Under the pieces are notes generated by a model, which saw nothing but the letters and a program-made list of their open reading frames with translations, ran no database searches and was not told the origin of the DNA. 64,000 nt of DNA from Imperialibacter sp. EC-SDR9 (GTDB taxonomy: Bacteria > Bacteroidota > Bacteroidia > Cytophagales > Cyclobacteriaceae): positions 124,001 through 188,000 of the forward strand of contig NZ_LR701637.1 of NCBI RefSeq assembly GCF_902498805.1. Direction: 5' to 3'. The stretch's first letter is position 1, and every line of letters begins with the position of its first letter. Both the position numbers and the translations under genes were made by a program. Of the stretch, positions 33,785 through 43,306 are shown one piece after another.

Positions 33785-34907
33785 CTGTTTTATTCAAAAA
33801 GGATGTGATTTTTGCTAGCACTTTTGAGCCGAATCTTTCCCACGTAAACTCCTTCACTCTTTCAGTACCGGCGGTAGTTAGCACTTGGCGAAGTGCCTCA
33901 TCGAAAAGTAGCCTTTCAAGTTTGCTGCTGATATCGTCTATTTCGTAAGGATCTATCAACAGAGCTGCGCCTCCGGCTATTTCTGGCATTGAACACAGAT
34001 TTGAGGTTAATACAGGTACATTGCTGGCAAACCCTTCTATTATCGGGAGTCCGAACCCTTCGTGCAAAGATGGAAACGCCACAACCTTAGCGTTTTGGTA
34101 AATTATTGGCAGCTCAGCGTCGGTCACATACCCGCAAAGTATTACGTCGTTCGTTAGATTTAGGCTCTTAATCAGCGATCGTATTTGCCGAGTGCTATCG
34201 GAGTGCTTCCCGGAAGCAGATTGCCCTACTATCGCCAACTTTAATTTTTGAAGTGATTCGGTGTGTCTGATTTTCAATACGCTGAAAGCTTCAAGAAGCC
34301 TTCCGATATTTTTTCTTGCTTCAAACGTGCCAACGAAAAGAATATATTGGTCTGCTACAAGTCCACCGGGAAGCTTTGAATTGAGCTTAGGTGTACTTTT
34401 AAAGAATAGTTGATCGACTCCGTTATATACTACATGAACTTTCCTTTCGTCCAAACTCATTAAATCAACGATTTGTCTTTTAGCAAATTGTGAAACGGTG
34501 AATATCAAGTCAGCTCTTCTGATGGCAACTTCTATAAATGGAACATAGTAGAAATAGAACCATAAAGTGCTGGTAAACTCTCGCTGAGCCCGCATGTGAG
34601 CATCGTGGGCGATTACGGCCCTTGGACAGGGTGTGAAAAGTGGGGTATTAAATTCAGGAGAAAGCAAGAAATCAACCCTATGTTTAGCGCACAGAAACGG
34701 CAGTTGAATATGCACCCAAAAAAATCGAAGTGCGTGGCTTCGGAGTTTGACGAGTAGACCGGAGCCTTTTTTTAACGTGTATCCTGGCTGAAACTCGAGC
34801 AGCTCTGTATTGGGCGCTGCTTTTAGTTGCTCAAGCAAATTTTCGGTCACTCTCCTGGTGCCTGCCTTTTCAGTAAGAAGATGGTGAGTATCAATTGCCA
34901 GTTTCAT
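33765..34907 (-). CDS. Glycosyltransferase family 4
   Basis: A 380-residue GT-B enzyme. The acceptor half begins MKLAIDTHHLLTEKAGTRRV. The donor half contains ILFVGTFEARKNIGRLLEAF and the E-x7-E motif in SLHEGFGLPIIEGFASNVPVLTSN. These are hallmarks of GT4 mannosyl- and related transferases. The specific sugar cannot be told. It overlaps the GT9 gene by 20 bases. Upstream, a 54-codon ORF fills the gap to the GT2 gene. Confidence 0.92.
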   Translation of the reverse strand: MKLAIDTHHLLTEKAGTRRVTENLLEQLKAAPNTELLEFQPGYTLKKGSGLLVKLRSHALRFFWVHIQLPFLCAKHRVDFLLSPEFNTPLFTPCPRAVIAHDAHMRAQREFTSTLWFYFYYVPFIEVAIRRADLIFTVSQFAKRQIVDLMSLDERKVHVVYNGVDQLFFKSTPKLNSKLPGGLVADQYILFVGTFEARKNIGRLLEAFSVLKIRHTESLQKLKLAIVGQSASGKHSDSTRQIRSLIKSLNLTNDVILCGYVTDAELPIIYQNAKVVAFPSLHEGFGLPIIEGFASNVPVLTSNLCSMPEIAGGAALLIDPYEIDDISSKLERLLFDEALRQVLTTAGTERVKEFTWERFGSKVLAKITSFLNKTDVSADT

Positions 34908-34930
34908 CCGGATTGCATTTTTTCATATTA

Positions 34931-35095
34931 TCATTCAAAAGAAGATGGTCGATTGAAGAGATCATAAACCTGTCTCATCTCAGGCTCCTCACTTCCTCGT
35001 TTCCTGATGAGAAGATCGAGATAAGCCTTGGAAGGAAGCATGGCCTGAAGCGGCTTGTTGGTGGATTCCTCCAGTATTGTTTTGACTCTACTCAT
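34931..35095 (-). CDS. Small ORF between two glycosyltransferase genes
   Basis: An ATG at 35095 lies inside the last codons of the GT2 gene, overlapping its stop by 8 bases, and reads 54 codons to a TGA at 34931. The next gene begins 23 bases on. The predicted peptide is charged and has a plausible helix (SKAYLDLLIRKR), ending with Arg/Glu-rich turns. It has no membrane helix and no cysteine. Base composition resembles its neighbours. I do not recognise it. It could be a real small coupled protein, or the remnant of a longer gene lost between the two transferases. Confidence 0.45.
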   Translation of the reverse strand: MSRVKTILEESTNKPLQAMLPSKAYLDLLIRKRGSEEPEMRQVYDLFNRPSSFE

Positions 35096-36050
35096 TTGTC
35101 ACGCTGTTTTGAGCGTTGGCTTGCGAAATGCTAGTAAGGTAGGAACGAATCAGTGACTTAATATCGTTACCCATCCTGCCTTTTAAGAACTGAACCAGTA
35201 TTTGAAAGAAAATAAGCGTCTTTACAACTGGCAAATAAGCCGCTGGGTACCACTTCTTATAATAATAAAGTTTACTTCTTAAAAGCACTTCATGCTTAAA
35301 CCTGTTGAAAGTACTAGGTTGATTATTCCCTACTGCCCCACCTTCAAAATGAATAATTTTGGCTTCTGGGAGTATGTAAGAGGTTAACCCCAGTTTGCTG
35401 AGGCGAAGAAAAAGGTCAGTTTCTTCATAGTACAGGAAGTAGTTTTCGTCGAAGCCACCCACCTTCCAAAAGAGTTCATTTCTTATAAAAACATCTGCGC
35501 CTACAACATATGGAACCTGTAATTTTCCACTCCCATGCACTTTAGCACCAATCGCTATTTTTCTTTCATAGTATCCATTCAGAAGAAAACTAAGTCCAAG
35601 CCCTATATTACAAACTTCAAGCAGTATGCCGGGGAAGTTACCATAAGAATGATTTGGCTGAAGGTTTTTTGTTAGTAGGCCTCCTCCGCACGCAGCTACG
35701 GCGGGCCCAGAATCTCTCATAAAGCTGATGAAAATTTCGAGGACATCGTTCAAAATCAACGTGTCTGGGTTGATAAAGAAAAGATATTTTCCCGAAGCAT
35801 GTTTTGCCCCTAGATTGTTAGCTTTGCCGAATCCGAGATTTACCTCAGAAAATATAAGTCTGATATTTTGAGTCTTTTTTTTTTGAGACGCTGACCTTAA
35901 AATCGATTTTTCTTTTTCGTTGGAGGCATTGTCAATGATTATAATTTCGAAAGAAGACGAGACGTTTTTTTCAATCAGCGAGGATGCCGATTCCAGCAAA
36001 AGGGCTGAGGTGTTGTGATTAACGTAAATAGCTGAAACTATCGGATTCAT
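35088..36050 (-). CDS. Glycosyltransferase family 2 (rhamnosyltransferase-like)
   Basis: A 320-residue inverting GT-A enzyme. The N-terminal NPIVSAIYVNHNTSALLLESA binds the nucleotide. IIIDNASNE and the FINPDT motif (a D-x-D variant, near residue 100) lie in the active site. The ENYFLYYEETDLFLRLSKLG region near 205-225 is typical of WbbL-like rhamnosyltransferases. It probably adds a deoxyhexose to the growing repeat. The C-terminus is basic and may attach to the membrane. Confidence 0.9.
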   Translation of the reverse strand: MNPIVSAIYVNHNTSALLLESASSLIEKNVSSSFEIIIIDNASNEKEKSILRSASQKKKTQNIRLIFSEVNLGFGKANNLGAKHASGKYLFFINPDTLILNDVLEIFISFMRDSGPAVAACGGGLLTKNLQPNHSYGNFPGILLEVCNIGLGLSFLLNGYYERKIAIGAKVHGSGKLQVPYVVGADVFIRNELFWKVGGFDENYFLYYEETDLFLRLSKLGLTSYILPEAKIIHFEGGAVGNNQPSTFNRFKHEVLLRSKLYYYKKWYPAAYLPVVKTLIFFQILVQFLKGRMGNDIKSLIRSYLTSISQANAQNSVTNE

Positions 36051-36123
36051 GAAAGATTGTTACAATGCAATAATGCGCAAAAGTGAGATTCTTTTTGATA
36101 AAAAATAAAACTTGATTTTTCGA

Positions 36124-37242
36124 ATGAGGGTTGCAATCATTGGTTCAAGGGGTTATCCATACGTTTATAGTGGTTATGAAACCCTTGTAAAAGAACTTTC
36201 TGAAAGGTTGGTCGACAGGGGCATCGAGGTTACTGTCTATTGTCACAAAAATCTTTTCAAAGATAAGCCTAAAAGGCTCAAAGGCATCGATTTGGTTTAC
36301 CTGCCTTCATTGGAGACAAAAGTGCTTAGTCAGCTAACCCATTCCTTTCTTTCGGTTGTACATGCATGCTTTAGTAACGTAGACGTGATATTTGTTGTTA
36401 ACTCTGCAAATGGGCCATTTGGCCTACTAACCAGGTTGTTCCAAAAGAAGACCGTTATTAATGTTGATGGGTTGGAATGGCTGCGCCCGAAATGGAAGGG
36501 ATTAGGTGCCAGCTACTTTTATTTTGCATCCTGGCTTTCCACAAAGCTATATGATCAGTTGGTCAATGATTCTGATGAAATGAGGAGGGTATATCTAAAT
36601 CTGTTTAAAAGAGAATCAGTTGTTATTGCGTACGGAGCGAATGTTAGAGAATCTATTGATCCCTCTAAAATATCGAAGTGGGGCCTTACTAAAGGAGAAT
36701 ATTTTCTAATTGTAGGCCGTCTTGTACCTGACAACAACGCTGACCTCTTGGTAGAGGGTTTTCTACGCTCGAACTCTGAAAGAAAACTTGTCATTGTTGG
36801 TGACGTGCCCTACAAAGACAACTATGCCAAAAACATTAAATCAATGGCTGAAAGTGATGACAGGTTACTATTTACAGGATATGTGACAGATCCAGAGGAA
36901 TTGGCCGAGCTTTATCACAATGCCTTCGTGTACTTGCATGGTCACGAATTTGGAGGAACCAACCCCACTTTACTCAAAGCAATGGCGTATGGATGTTGTA
37001 TATTGGCTTTGAATACGCCATTTAGTCGAGAAGTACTTGGTGTAGACAAGTATGGGCTTTTTTTCGAAAAAAACGCTGACTCAGTGGTGGAAAAAATAGA
37101 AGTGTTGGATATGGATGAAAAGCTGGCGAATGAGTTTAGGGTCGTTGTCCGGCAAGGGCTGACAGCTAAGTACAACTGGGACAATGTGAGCAACCAGTAC
37201 ATTGAAACTTTTAATAAAGTCGCAAAGAAGCTGCGGAATTAG
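36124..37242 (+). CDS. DUF1972/GT1-type glycosyltransferase
   Basis: From ATG 36124 the protein has 372 residues. The N-terminus (MRVAIIGSRGYPYVYSGYETLVKELSERL) is the DUF1972 signature. The donor domain has YFLIVGRLVPDNNADLLVEGF and the HGHEFGGTNPTLLKAMAYGCCILA loop. Enzymes of this type are described as rhamnosyl- or mannosyl-transferases in exopolysaccharide pathways. It diverges from the GT2 gene with a 73-base gap. The lipoprotein gene follows 12 bases later on the same strand. Confidence 0.9.
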   Translation: MRVAIIGSRGYPYVYSGYETLVKELSERLVDRGIEVTVYCHKNLFKDKPKRLKGIDLVYLPSLETKVLSQLTHSFLSVVHACFSNVDVIFVVNSANGPFGLLTRLFQKKTVINVDGLEWLRPKWKGLGASYFYFASWLSTKLYDQLVNDSDEMRRVYLNLFKRESVVIAYGANVRESIDPSKISKWGLTKGEYFLIVGRLVPDNNADLLVEGFLRSNSERKLVIVGDVPYKDNYAKNIKSMAESDDRLLFTGYVTDPEELAELYHNAFVYLHGHEFGGTNPTLLKAMAYGCCILALNTPFSREVLGVDKYGLFFEKNADSVVEKIEVLDMDEKLANEFRVVVRQGLTAKYNWDNVSNQYIETFNKVAKKLRN

Positions 37243-37253
37243 TTATCGGGACT

Positions 37254-37898
37254 ATGTCACTATCAATTAAATACTCTTGGTGGATGGGTTTTGCGATCTT
37301 TTTTGTCTCGTGTGAACCCACGGTGAAAAATGACGCTATTGTATTTTTCAACGATTTTGAGAGTACCAATATGGATAATATTGTCGGAGGTAAGCTTATG
37401 AATTATAATGGAAATCAGGTAATTGGAAATTACTTTGACGATGGATTTTCTATGGCAATGGACGATCTCCCTGAACATAATTATATAACTATTTCCTTTG
37501 ACTTGTTTATTCATGATTCGTGGGATGGCAATTTATCGTATCCGGCTGGGCCAGATTGGTGGTTGATGCTGGTTGACGGGCAGTCAATCATCGAAACCAC
37601 TTTTTCCAATGGGATATGTAATGCTTTATGGTGCATACAACAATCTTATCCTCAAAACGGATGGAGGATGAATGACCCGAAGACCGGAGCTTTTAAGACC
37701 GACCTCCCATTGCTGTGTTACTATTCTGAGCTCAGTAATGGAACGAGTATTTACAAAATCAGCAAAACAGTTGGCCATTCAGGACGTAAGCTGGAAGTCA
37801 GATTTTTTGATAGGCTTACCCAACCTATTCCAAATGACATATGCGACGAAAGCTGGTCTCTTGATAATTTGACTTTGAAAACGCTTACTTTAAATTAG
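37254..37898 (+). CDS. Lipoprotein with a lectin-like (concanavalin A fold) domain
   Basis: A 214-residue protein. The N-terminus has a lipoprotein signal (WWMGFAIFFVSC) with the lipobox Cys at residue 20. The mature part begins with FFNDFES and contains ISFDLFIHDSWDG, then GPDWWLMLVDGQSIIETTFSN, a pattern I associate with extracellular beta-sandwich (LamG/ConA-like) domains. It ends SWSLDNLTLKTL, the usual last strand of that fold. It probably binds a glycan at the outer membrane. No catalytic residues are evident. It is likely translated with the preceding glycosyltransferase gene. Confidence 0.7.
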   Translation: MSLSIKYSWWMGFAIFFVSCEPTVKNDAIVFFNDFESTNMDNIVGGKLMNYNGNQVIGNYFDDGFSMAMDDLPEHNYITISFDLFIHDSWDGNLSYPAGPDWWLMLVDGQSIIETTFSNGICNALWCIQQSYPQNGWRMNDPKTGAFKTDLPLLCYYSELSNGTSIYKISKTVGHSGRKLEVRFFDRLTQPIPNDICDESWSLDNLTLKTLTLN

Positions 37899-38028
37899 AC
37901 CATATTGAATTGATTTACTATTCTTCTTTTCTAAAGGGAAATATTCAGTGGGAGAGCTGCAGGCTTAGTGTGTTTATTTTGACATGCTAGTAGTAAAAAA
38001 GGGAGTAGGCAACCGTACTTTACGAATA

Positions 38029-38054
38029 CATCAAGAGGTGTCTTGCTTCAATTG
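38029..38054 (+). repeat. Conserved upstream box of the first wzi copy
   Basis: About 24 bases at 38029-38052 match 43307-43330 at about 20 positions, including GAGGTGT and TTGCTTCAAT. Each copy lies about 80-100 bases upstream of a Wzi-type gene. The rest of the flanking sequence is not obviously alike. The 230-base gap 37899-38131 holds no gene. Confidence 0.4.
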
Positions 38055-38131
38055 AATGAAGGTGAATATAACTGATATGTTAATTGTTATGCCAGCTCAT
38101 AGAGCGGGATCAAGCTCAAAGTACATTTAAT

Positions 38132-39841
38132 GTGATAAAGTACCTGTTCTGGCTTTTGAGTTTATGTTTGTTCAATCAAGTTTTTGGGCAGTCGATCCCT
38201 GTTGTGGGGTATGGTGCTGTCGAGGACTATTTGAGACGGGGCCAGCTATTGGAAAACATTTCGGATAAATATTCTTTTTCCAGGCGATCACTGTCTTTTG
38301 TAAATGACGATTCGTCTTACATTAACGATGTCCGGTATCTGTGGGAAGGGAATTCGGTTTTTGATCAAGAGAAATTTAAGGTAGCTGTCCTTCCTCTACA
38401 AAATCGCTTTCAGAGCAACACAAAAATTCCTTATGGTAGCAATGATGGAGCTTTTATACCAGCTGTCGGCGCCCAAAACCTCCTAAGCCTTGGGCTGCAT
38501 ATTAAGTATGGAAGATTGACCTCTCAATTACGGCCTGAATACATTTTCGCACGGGATCTCGACTACGATGGGTTTCCTTCGGTGCACTACGACATCATTT
38601 GGATGTGGAGGTATATTTGGTGGAACAGAATAGACCAACCTGAAAAACTGACAAACGGAAAATACAACAAAATTCTTCCGGGTCAGTCCCTCGTGAAATA
38701 CAGCTTTGACCACTTTTCCGTGGGAATATCAACCCAAAACATATGGTGGGGGCCTGGTCATCGAAACGCAATAATATTGAGCAACAATGCGCAGGGATTC
38801 CCCCACCTATTTGTGGAAACAAACGCACCGGTGGTTACTGCCGTCGGCAGTTTCGAAGGGCAATTTATTGCAGGGAAAATAGAAAACTCCGGAAAACCCC
38901 TGCCGCAGCAGGCCAGAACATATTATGGAGCAACTCTTTTTTCTCCTAAAAGAAATAAATGGAGATATATTTCGGGGATTAACTTTTCGTGGCAGCCAAA
39001 ATGGGTCAAAGGGCTTTTCCTCGGCTACAATAAAACAAAGCAGCTCTATCATGACGATTTAGCGCACTTTCAAGATTTTATTCCAGTCTTTAACAGGAAA
39101 GAAAACCCCTTTGAGGCTCCAATAATTGGGCAATCAAACAGTAGTCACCAATCTTCTGTTTTTTTGAGGTGGGTCTTTCAACCAGAATCAGCAGAGATCT
39201 ACGCTGAATACGGCAACCATGGGAAACCTAGAAAATTCAGGAGATGGCTTGAGGAGCCCGAAAAAAACAGAGGCTATACTCTGGGTCTCACTAAGTTGTT
39301 CCCCTTAAGGAACAAACAGTACTTGCAGTTCCAAATAGAGGTCACTCAGTTACAACAATCACAAAGGGAAGGAATTTTTGATGCGGATAGTTGGTATTCC
39401 GACGACTATATTCGTCAAGGGTTTACTCACAAGGGCCAGCTTCTCGGTGCAGGAATTGGGCCAGGGGGCAACTCGCAGTATTTGGATTTCAGCTGGATAA
39501 GGGGTATTAACAGAATAGGCATCCAATTAGAAAGAATCACACATGACAATGACTGGATGCTATACGCTTTTTCCCGAACAGGCGATTATAGACGACATTG
39601 GATCGATTTTACAGCAGGGCTACATATCGATTGGAAAATTTCTAACCTATTGTTATCCGCAAAAGCTGTCTATGTCAGGTCAATTAACTATCAGTGGGAA
39701 CTAGTGTTTGACCCTGATTTGCCTTGGTTCCGCAATGGACGTGATGTGACAAATTTTCACCCTGCTATTTCCTGCACAATCCCGCTCCAGTGGAATAAGA
39801 ACTACTTCTCTTTTCTTCCCGGGCCGCGAAGGGCCAAGTGA
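38132..39841 (+). CDS. Wzi-type capsule assembly protein (first copy)
   Basis: Outer-membrane beta-barrel that holds capsule polymer at the surface. The signal peptide is YLFWLLSLCLFNQVFGQS. No in-frame ATG precedes it; a GTG at 38132 gives about 569 residues, and a TTG at 38084 adds 16. Family motifs are GGFNDGAFIPAVG-like (here SNDGAFIPAVGAQNLLSLG), SQNIWWGPGHRNAI and the late GQLLGAGIGPGGNSQ. The last 40 bases overlap the end of the convergent GT2 gene. A second Wzi gene is at 43409. Confidence 0.88.
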   Translation: MIKYLFWLLSLCLFNQVFGQSIPVVGYGAVEDYLRRGQLLENISDKYSFSRRSLSFVNDDSSYINDVRYLWEGNSVFDQEKFKVAVLPLQNRFQSNTKIPYGSNDGAFIPAVGAQNLLSLGLHIKYGRLTSQLRPEYIFARDLDYDGFPSVHYDIIWMWRYIWWNRIDQPEKLTNGKYNKILPGQSLVKYSFDHFSVGISTQNIWWGPGHRNAIILSNNAQGFPHLFVETNAPVVTAVGSFEGQFIAGKIENSGKPLPQQARTYYGATLFSPKRNKWRYISGINFSWQPKWVKGLFLGYNKTKQLYHDDLAHFQDFIPVFNRKENPFEAPIIGQSNSSHQSSVFLRWVFQPESAEIYAEYGNHGKPRKFRRWLEEPEKNRGYTLGLTKLFPLRNKQYLQFQIEVTQLQQSQREGIFDADSWYSDDYIRQGFTHKGQLLGAGIGPGGNSQYLDFSWIRGINRIGIQLERITHDNDWMLYAFSRTGDYRRHWIDFTAGLHIDWKISNLLLSAKAVYVRSINYQWELVFDPDLPWFRNGRDVTNFHPAISCTIPLQWNKNYFSFLPGPRRAK

Positions 39842-40728
39842 AGTGAAACTTTCTTTTTCAAGAAGGAACGTCCTCTCAATTGTGAGAGAAGGAGTAACAG
39901 AGTATGATGTTTTTTTGACAGTAATGGTTTGAACTTTTCTAAAAAAAGCGAAGCGATTGCTATCTCACTCTTTAAATAGTTTTGATCCCCGGTAACTAAC
40001 AATTTAAGATTTTGTAGTCGTCGTCTGAAAGCAGTTTTTTTTAAGTGAGAAGCTGAAAAGGCAGCATTGCTGCCATGTTTTCTATACTTTACAAGCGGCA
40101 GGTCAATTTTGGATGCTGTGCCGAAACTATATCCAATTAAAGCCATCCAATGGTCGTGCATTGGTGAGGAGGAGGGCATTTCGAGAAATAGCTTTCGCAT
40201 TGGCGGATTTATCAACATGCTACAGCCGGTAACAAAATTTCCGTATAACAGTGTTTCGAAACAGTGAACATAGGTGTCCTGTCCAAGCTCGTTCCAAAAC
40301 GATTCTCTAATCACTTTACCTTTTTTGTCAATTACAGCCAAGTCTGAATACACCAAGGCTGGAGTGGTTCCATCGTCTATTTCGCTCATGCGATGTAACA
40401 ACATCTCCAGCTTGTGCGGCATCCAAATGTCATCCTGATCCGAAAATGCAATGTAGTTTTGAACTTCAGTTAGGGAAACGGCCTTTTTGAAATTTTCAAT
40501 AATGCCGAGCCGCAATTCGTTGGGAATGTAGCGCAGGTAGCCTGACGATTCGTAACTCTTAAGAATTTCCGCAGAGTTGTCCTGGGATAAGTCATCACAG
40601 ACTACAATTTCTGAGGGGGGTAGGCTTTGGTTGACTATCGAGTTAATCTGTTCGGCCAGAAATGCACCGCCGTTAAATGTCGCCATAGCCACAGAAACTT
40701 TTCTTTCTTTCATAACCCTTCGAGGCAT
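39802..40728 (-). CDS. Glycosyltransferase family 2
   Basis: A 308-residue GT-A enzyme. The nucleotide-binding strand is VSVAMATFNGGAFLAEQI, the acidic motif FSDQDDIWMPHKLE is at about residue 95, and the acceptor-side segment MHDHWMALIGYSFG is typical of rhamnosyl- and related GT2 enzymes. The ATG at 40728 overlaps the flippase stop (TGATG); ATG 40713 is an alternative that removes five residues. Its 3' end overlaps the convergent Wzi gene by 40 bases. Confidence 0.9.
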   Translation of the reverse strand: MPRRVMKERKVSVAMATFNGGAFLAEQINSIVNQSLPPSEIVVCDDLSQDNSAEILKSYESSGYLRYIPNELRLGIIENFKKAVSLTEVQNYIAFSDQDDIWMPHKLEMLLHRMSEIDDGTTPALVYSDLAVIDKKGKVIRESFWNELGQDTYVHCFETLLYGNFVTGCSMLINPPMRKLFLEMPSSSPMHDHWMALIGYSFGTASKIDLPLVKYRKHGSNAAFSASHLKKTAFRRRLQNLKLLVTGDQNYLKSEIAIASLFLEKFKPLLSKKHHTLLLLLSQLRGRSFLKKKVSLHLALRGPGRKEK

Positions 40729-42158
40729 CAGAGGTTAAGCTTTTTCATTACGGCCTGCCATAAATCCATCATGAGCACGTTCTTTAGCACGAGCATTTGC
40801 AAAGTCATGTAGACAAGTACACAGGACCCTATTGACAATGTTAGTGTAAGTGCCGCACTTAAAGATAACAGCCGTAGCCCAAATATAATGGGGACAAACA
40901 GTGAAGCACAGAGAATCGACTTAAGGGAGGGCATCCAGTTAAATGAAAGGCGAAAGTTCCTTTGAATAAAATAAAGGTAGGAACAGGTGACAACCACTTC
41001 GGTTAGAACATTGGCAATTGAAGCGCCGACTTCCAGAAAGGCTGGGATCAAAACAAAATTAAGGGCAAGGCAAAGGCCCAAACCAAGTGCTACGGAGTAA
41101 AACACTTCTTTGTGAAAGCCAGCAGGAACCAAAATAACAAAGGCAAATAGATGCCCGAGACCAACAAGAAGTGGTAATATTGAAAGTATTTGCATGCTTG
41201 GCACTGCAAGTAAAAATCCCTCACCTGAAAACACTTCAATAAATTCGGGGGCCAGCAGCAGAAGTCCCACGCTAATTGGTATAGCCAGAAGTAAGACAAA
41301 ACCAAAAGCTTTGTTGACCATTACCTTCATGTCTTCCTGCTCATTTCTTGCAAGTGCCCGTGCAACCTGGGGCACTAATATGGCACCCAATGAAATCACG
41401 ATCGGAATAGTGATCCTTGTCAGCTTGACAGCAGCTGTGTATAGACCAACAGACTCGTCGCTTGTTAGGAAGCCAAGGATGACCGTGTCAAGCACAGTAT
41501 ACATGCTTGCGGCTACGGTAGTGCTAAAGATAAACAGAAGAGGTTTGAGATGTCTTTTTAGATTTAAACCTGAAAATGACAAAGAGACTTTTCCTCTCAG
41601 CAAGACCACATTCAGGAAGTGACTTCCCTGTATTGTGAATAGAACAATAAGTAAATAGGCCAGGTAATCGTCAGCTTCCTTTATGAAAGTGAAAGTAAGT
41701 ACAAGTGCTATCGATTTTATGACGACGGATCTGACAGCAATGGTCTTGAAATCTTCGAGGCCTGAGTAGAACCATTCGATTGAAGTAAAACTCAGAACCA
41801 CTATTAGACCTGCAAATAGAAACAGTTGAAACTGGTTGCCAAAAAAAGGAACCGAAAAAATTAGGGCAAAATAGGCTAATGAAAGCAACAAACTGGTAAT
41901 TATGTATATGCTTGTCAACTCAGAAAAGACCTTTGAAAGTTTAAAAAAATCGCCTTTTGCCCCTGCAATTACCTGAATACCATATACGGGGATACCCAGC
42001 GCTGCTATAAGAGTAAAGTACTGAGAGAAGGAAGTGACAAACTGCACCTTTCCAATGCCAGAGGGCCCCAATATCCTTGACACGTACGGAAAGGTTATGA
42101 TAGGAAAAAGGATATTCGAAAATGAAAAAATAAGATTATAAAAATAGTTTCTTTTCAT
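40728..42158 (-). CDS. Wzx-type polysaccharide flippase
   Basis: A membrane protein of the MATE/PST family, 476 residues from ATG 42158 (upstream starts to 42206 would add a non-conserved 16 residues). There are about twelve to fourteen hydrophobic helices. The opening MKRNYFYNLIFSFSNILFPIITFPYVSRILGPSGIGKV is the classic O-unit flippase N-terminus. It should move undecaprenol-linked repeat units across the inner membrane, working with the Wzy-like polymerase at 30272. Confidence 0.9.
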   Translation of the reverse strand: MKRNYFYNLIFSFSNILFPIITFPYVSRILGPSGIGKVQFVTSFSQYFTLIAALGIPVYGIQVIAGAKGDFFKLSKVFSELTSIYIITSLLLSLAYFALIFSVPFFGNQFQLFLFAGLIVVLSFTSIEWFYSGLEDFKTIAVRSVVIKSIALVLTFTFIKEADDYLAYLLIVLFTIQGSHFLNVVLLRGKVSLSFSGLNLKRHLKPLLFIFSTTVAASMYTVLDTVILGFLTSDESVGLYTAAVKLTRITIPIVISLGAILVPQVARALARNEQEDMKVMVNKAFGFVLLLAIPISVGLLLLAPEFIEVFSGEGFLLAVPSMQILSILPLLVGLGHLFAFVILVPAGFHKEVFYSVALGLGLCLALNFVLIPAFLEVGASIANVLTEVVVTCSYLYFIQRNFRLSFNWMPSLKSILCASLFVPIIFGLRLLSLSAALTLTLSIGSCVLVYMTLQMLVLKNVLMMDLWQAVMKKLNL

Positions 42159-42343
42159 AGCTAGAGGAGGCGACTCCCAACCCGACATTAGATGAAAATC
42201 TTTCAAGGAAACTGAATAGGTCTGTTCTCTCAGACTACCATTGGATCATCTATTTTCAATTTAAGTCACATAAATACAAAAAGCTTTAGATATTTACCCT
42301 CACAAATTATTTCCTTGCGGGATAAACTTTATAAAGCAACTTA

Positions 42344-43159
42344 ATGAGGTCAGTTATTGACGTCGAAAAAGCAATAGAAGAGGTGCATTCTCAACTTGCT
42401 GAAGAAAAAGAAAGCGATCTGGAATATTTCAATTACCACAAACGCAGGTATCGGAGAATGGCGTCTTCGGTAGTAAAGGTAATGCCGCCAGGCAGCAAAA
42501 TTTTGGAAATAGGCAGCCACTATTTACATTCTTCCATGATTCTTACCAAACTGGGCTACCAGATAGACGCCATGGATGTAAGTCCTTTTTGGGATCTTGA
42601 ATTTGTCAGGAAGAGAGAAAAAGGCTTTGGGATAGTAGGGATAGTTGAAAACGATCTCGAACAGTTGACGTCCATGGAAGGCGTTGATTCCAGGTACGAC
42701 TTGATTCTTTTTACCGAGATTATGGAGCACATAACATTCAACCCCATTTCATTTTGGAAGAGTGTTCATAAGATAATAAGGCCTGGAGGGATCATTTATA
42801 TATCGACACCTAATTCTTTGACTTTGATGAGCATCGTCAGAAGCATAAAAAACTTATTGACTATGACGGGGATTGGTGTTGGCGTTGGGGAGATATTTGA
42901 GAGGGTTACGTATGGCCACCATTGGAAAGAGTATTCTGCAAAAGAGATAAGAAAATACTTCCACCTTTTGTCGGATGACTTTCACGTGAATATTAAGAGG
43001 TATCACTATAAGCAGTATTCATGGGAAACCCCTGTTGAAGGCATTTATAAGATCCTCTCATCAATTGGAAATACAAGTTATGTTTTCTCTGAAGAGCTTG
43101 AAGTGTTAGTTACAGTGGCTAAGGAGGGTTCCTGGAAGCTGGAACCACCAAAATACTGA
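42344..43159 (+). CDS. SAM-dependent methyltransferase
   Basis: A 271-residue class I methyltransferase. The SAM loop is ILEIGSHYLHSSMILTKLGY, followed by DLILFTEIMEHI, the usual acidic/His strand, and RPGGIIYISTPNSLTLMS near residue 150. A later GHHWKEYSAKEIRKYF resembles the acceptor loop of sugar methyltransferases. It is divergent from the flippase and separated by 185 bases with no clear promoter box. The substrate is unknown, perhaps a sugar in the repeat unit. Confidence 0.85.
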   Translation: MRSVIDVEKAIEEVHSQLAEEKESDLEYFNYHKRRYRRMASSVVKVMPPGSKILEIGSHYLHSSMILTKLGYQIDAMDVSPFWDLEFVRKREKGFGIVGIVENDLEQLTSMEGVDSRYDLILFTEIMEHITFNPISFWKSVHKIIRPGGIIYISTPNSLTLMSIVRSIKNLLTMTGIGVGVGEIFERVTYGHHWKEYSAKEIRKYFHLLSDDFHVNIKRYHYKQYSWETPVEGIYKILSSIGNTSYVFSEELEVLVTVAKEGSWKLEPPKY

Positions 43160-43306
43160 AAGTTCTGTTATAGTTTGATGAAACCCATCTGCCATTGTTG
43201 CTTTCAAATTTGCCCGCCGGAAAGGTAGATGACAATATCGTCTAAGCTTTTCTGTGGGATTTATATCTTGGCAACGCTAATTTGAAACAAGGTCGGTGCA
43301 CATGAG

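Noticed and set aside
34895-35134. 79-codon plus-strand frame between the GT4 and GT2 genes
   Set aside because: It overlaps three minus-strand coding regions; the opposite-strand 54-codon ORF explains the gap better.
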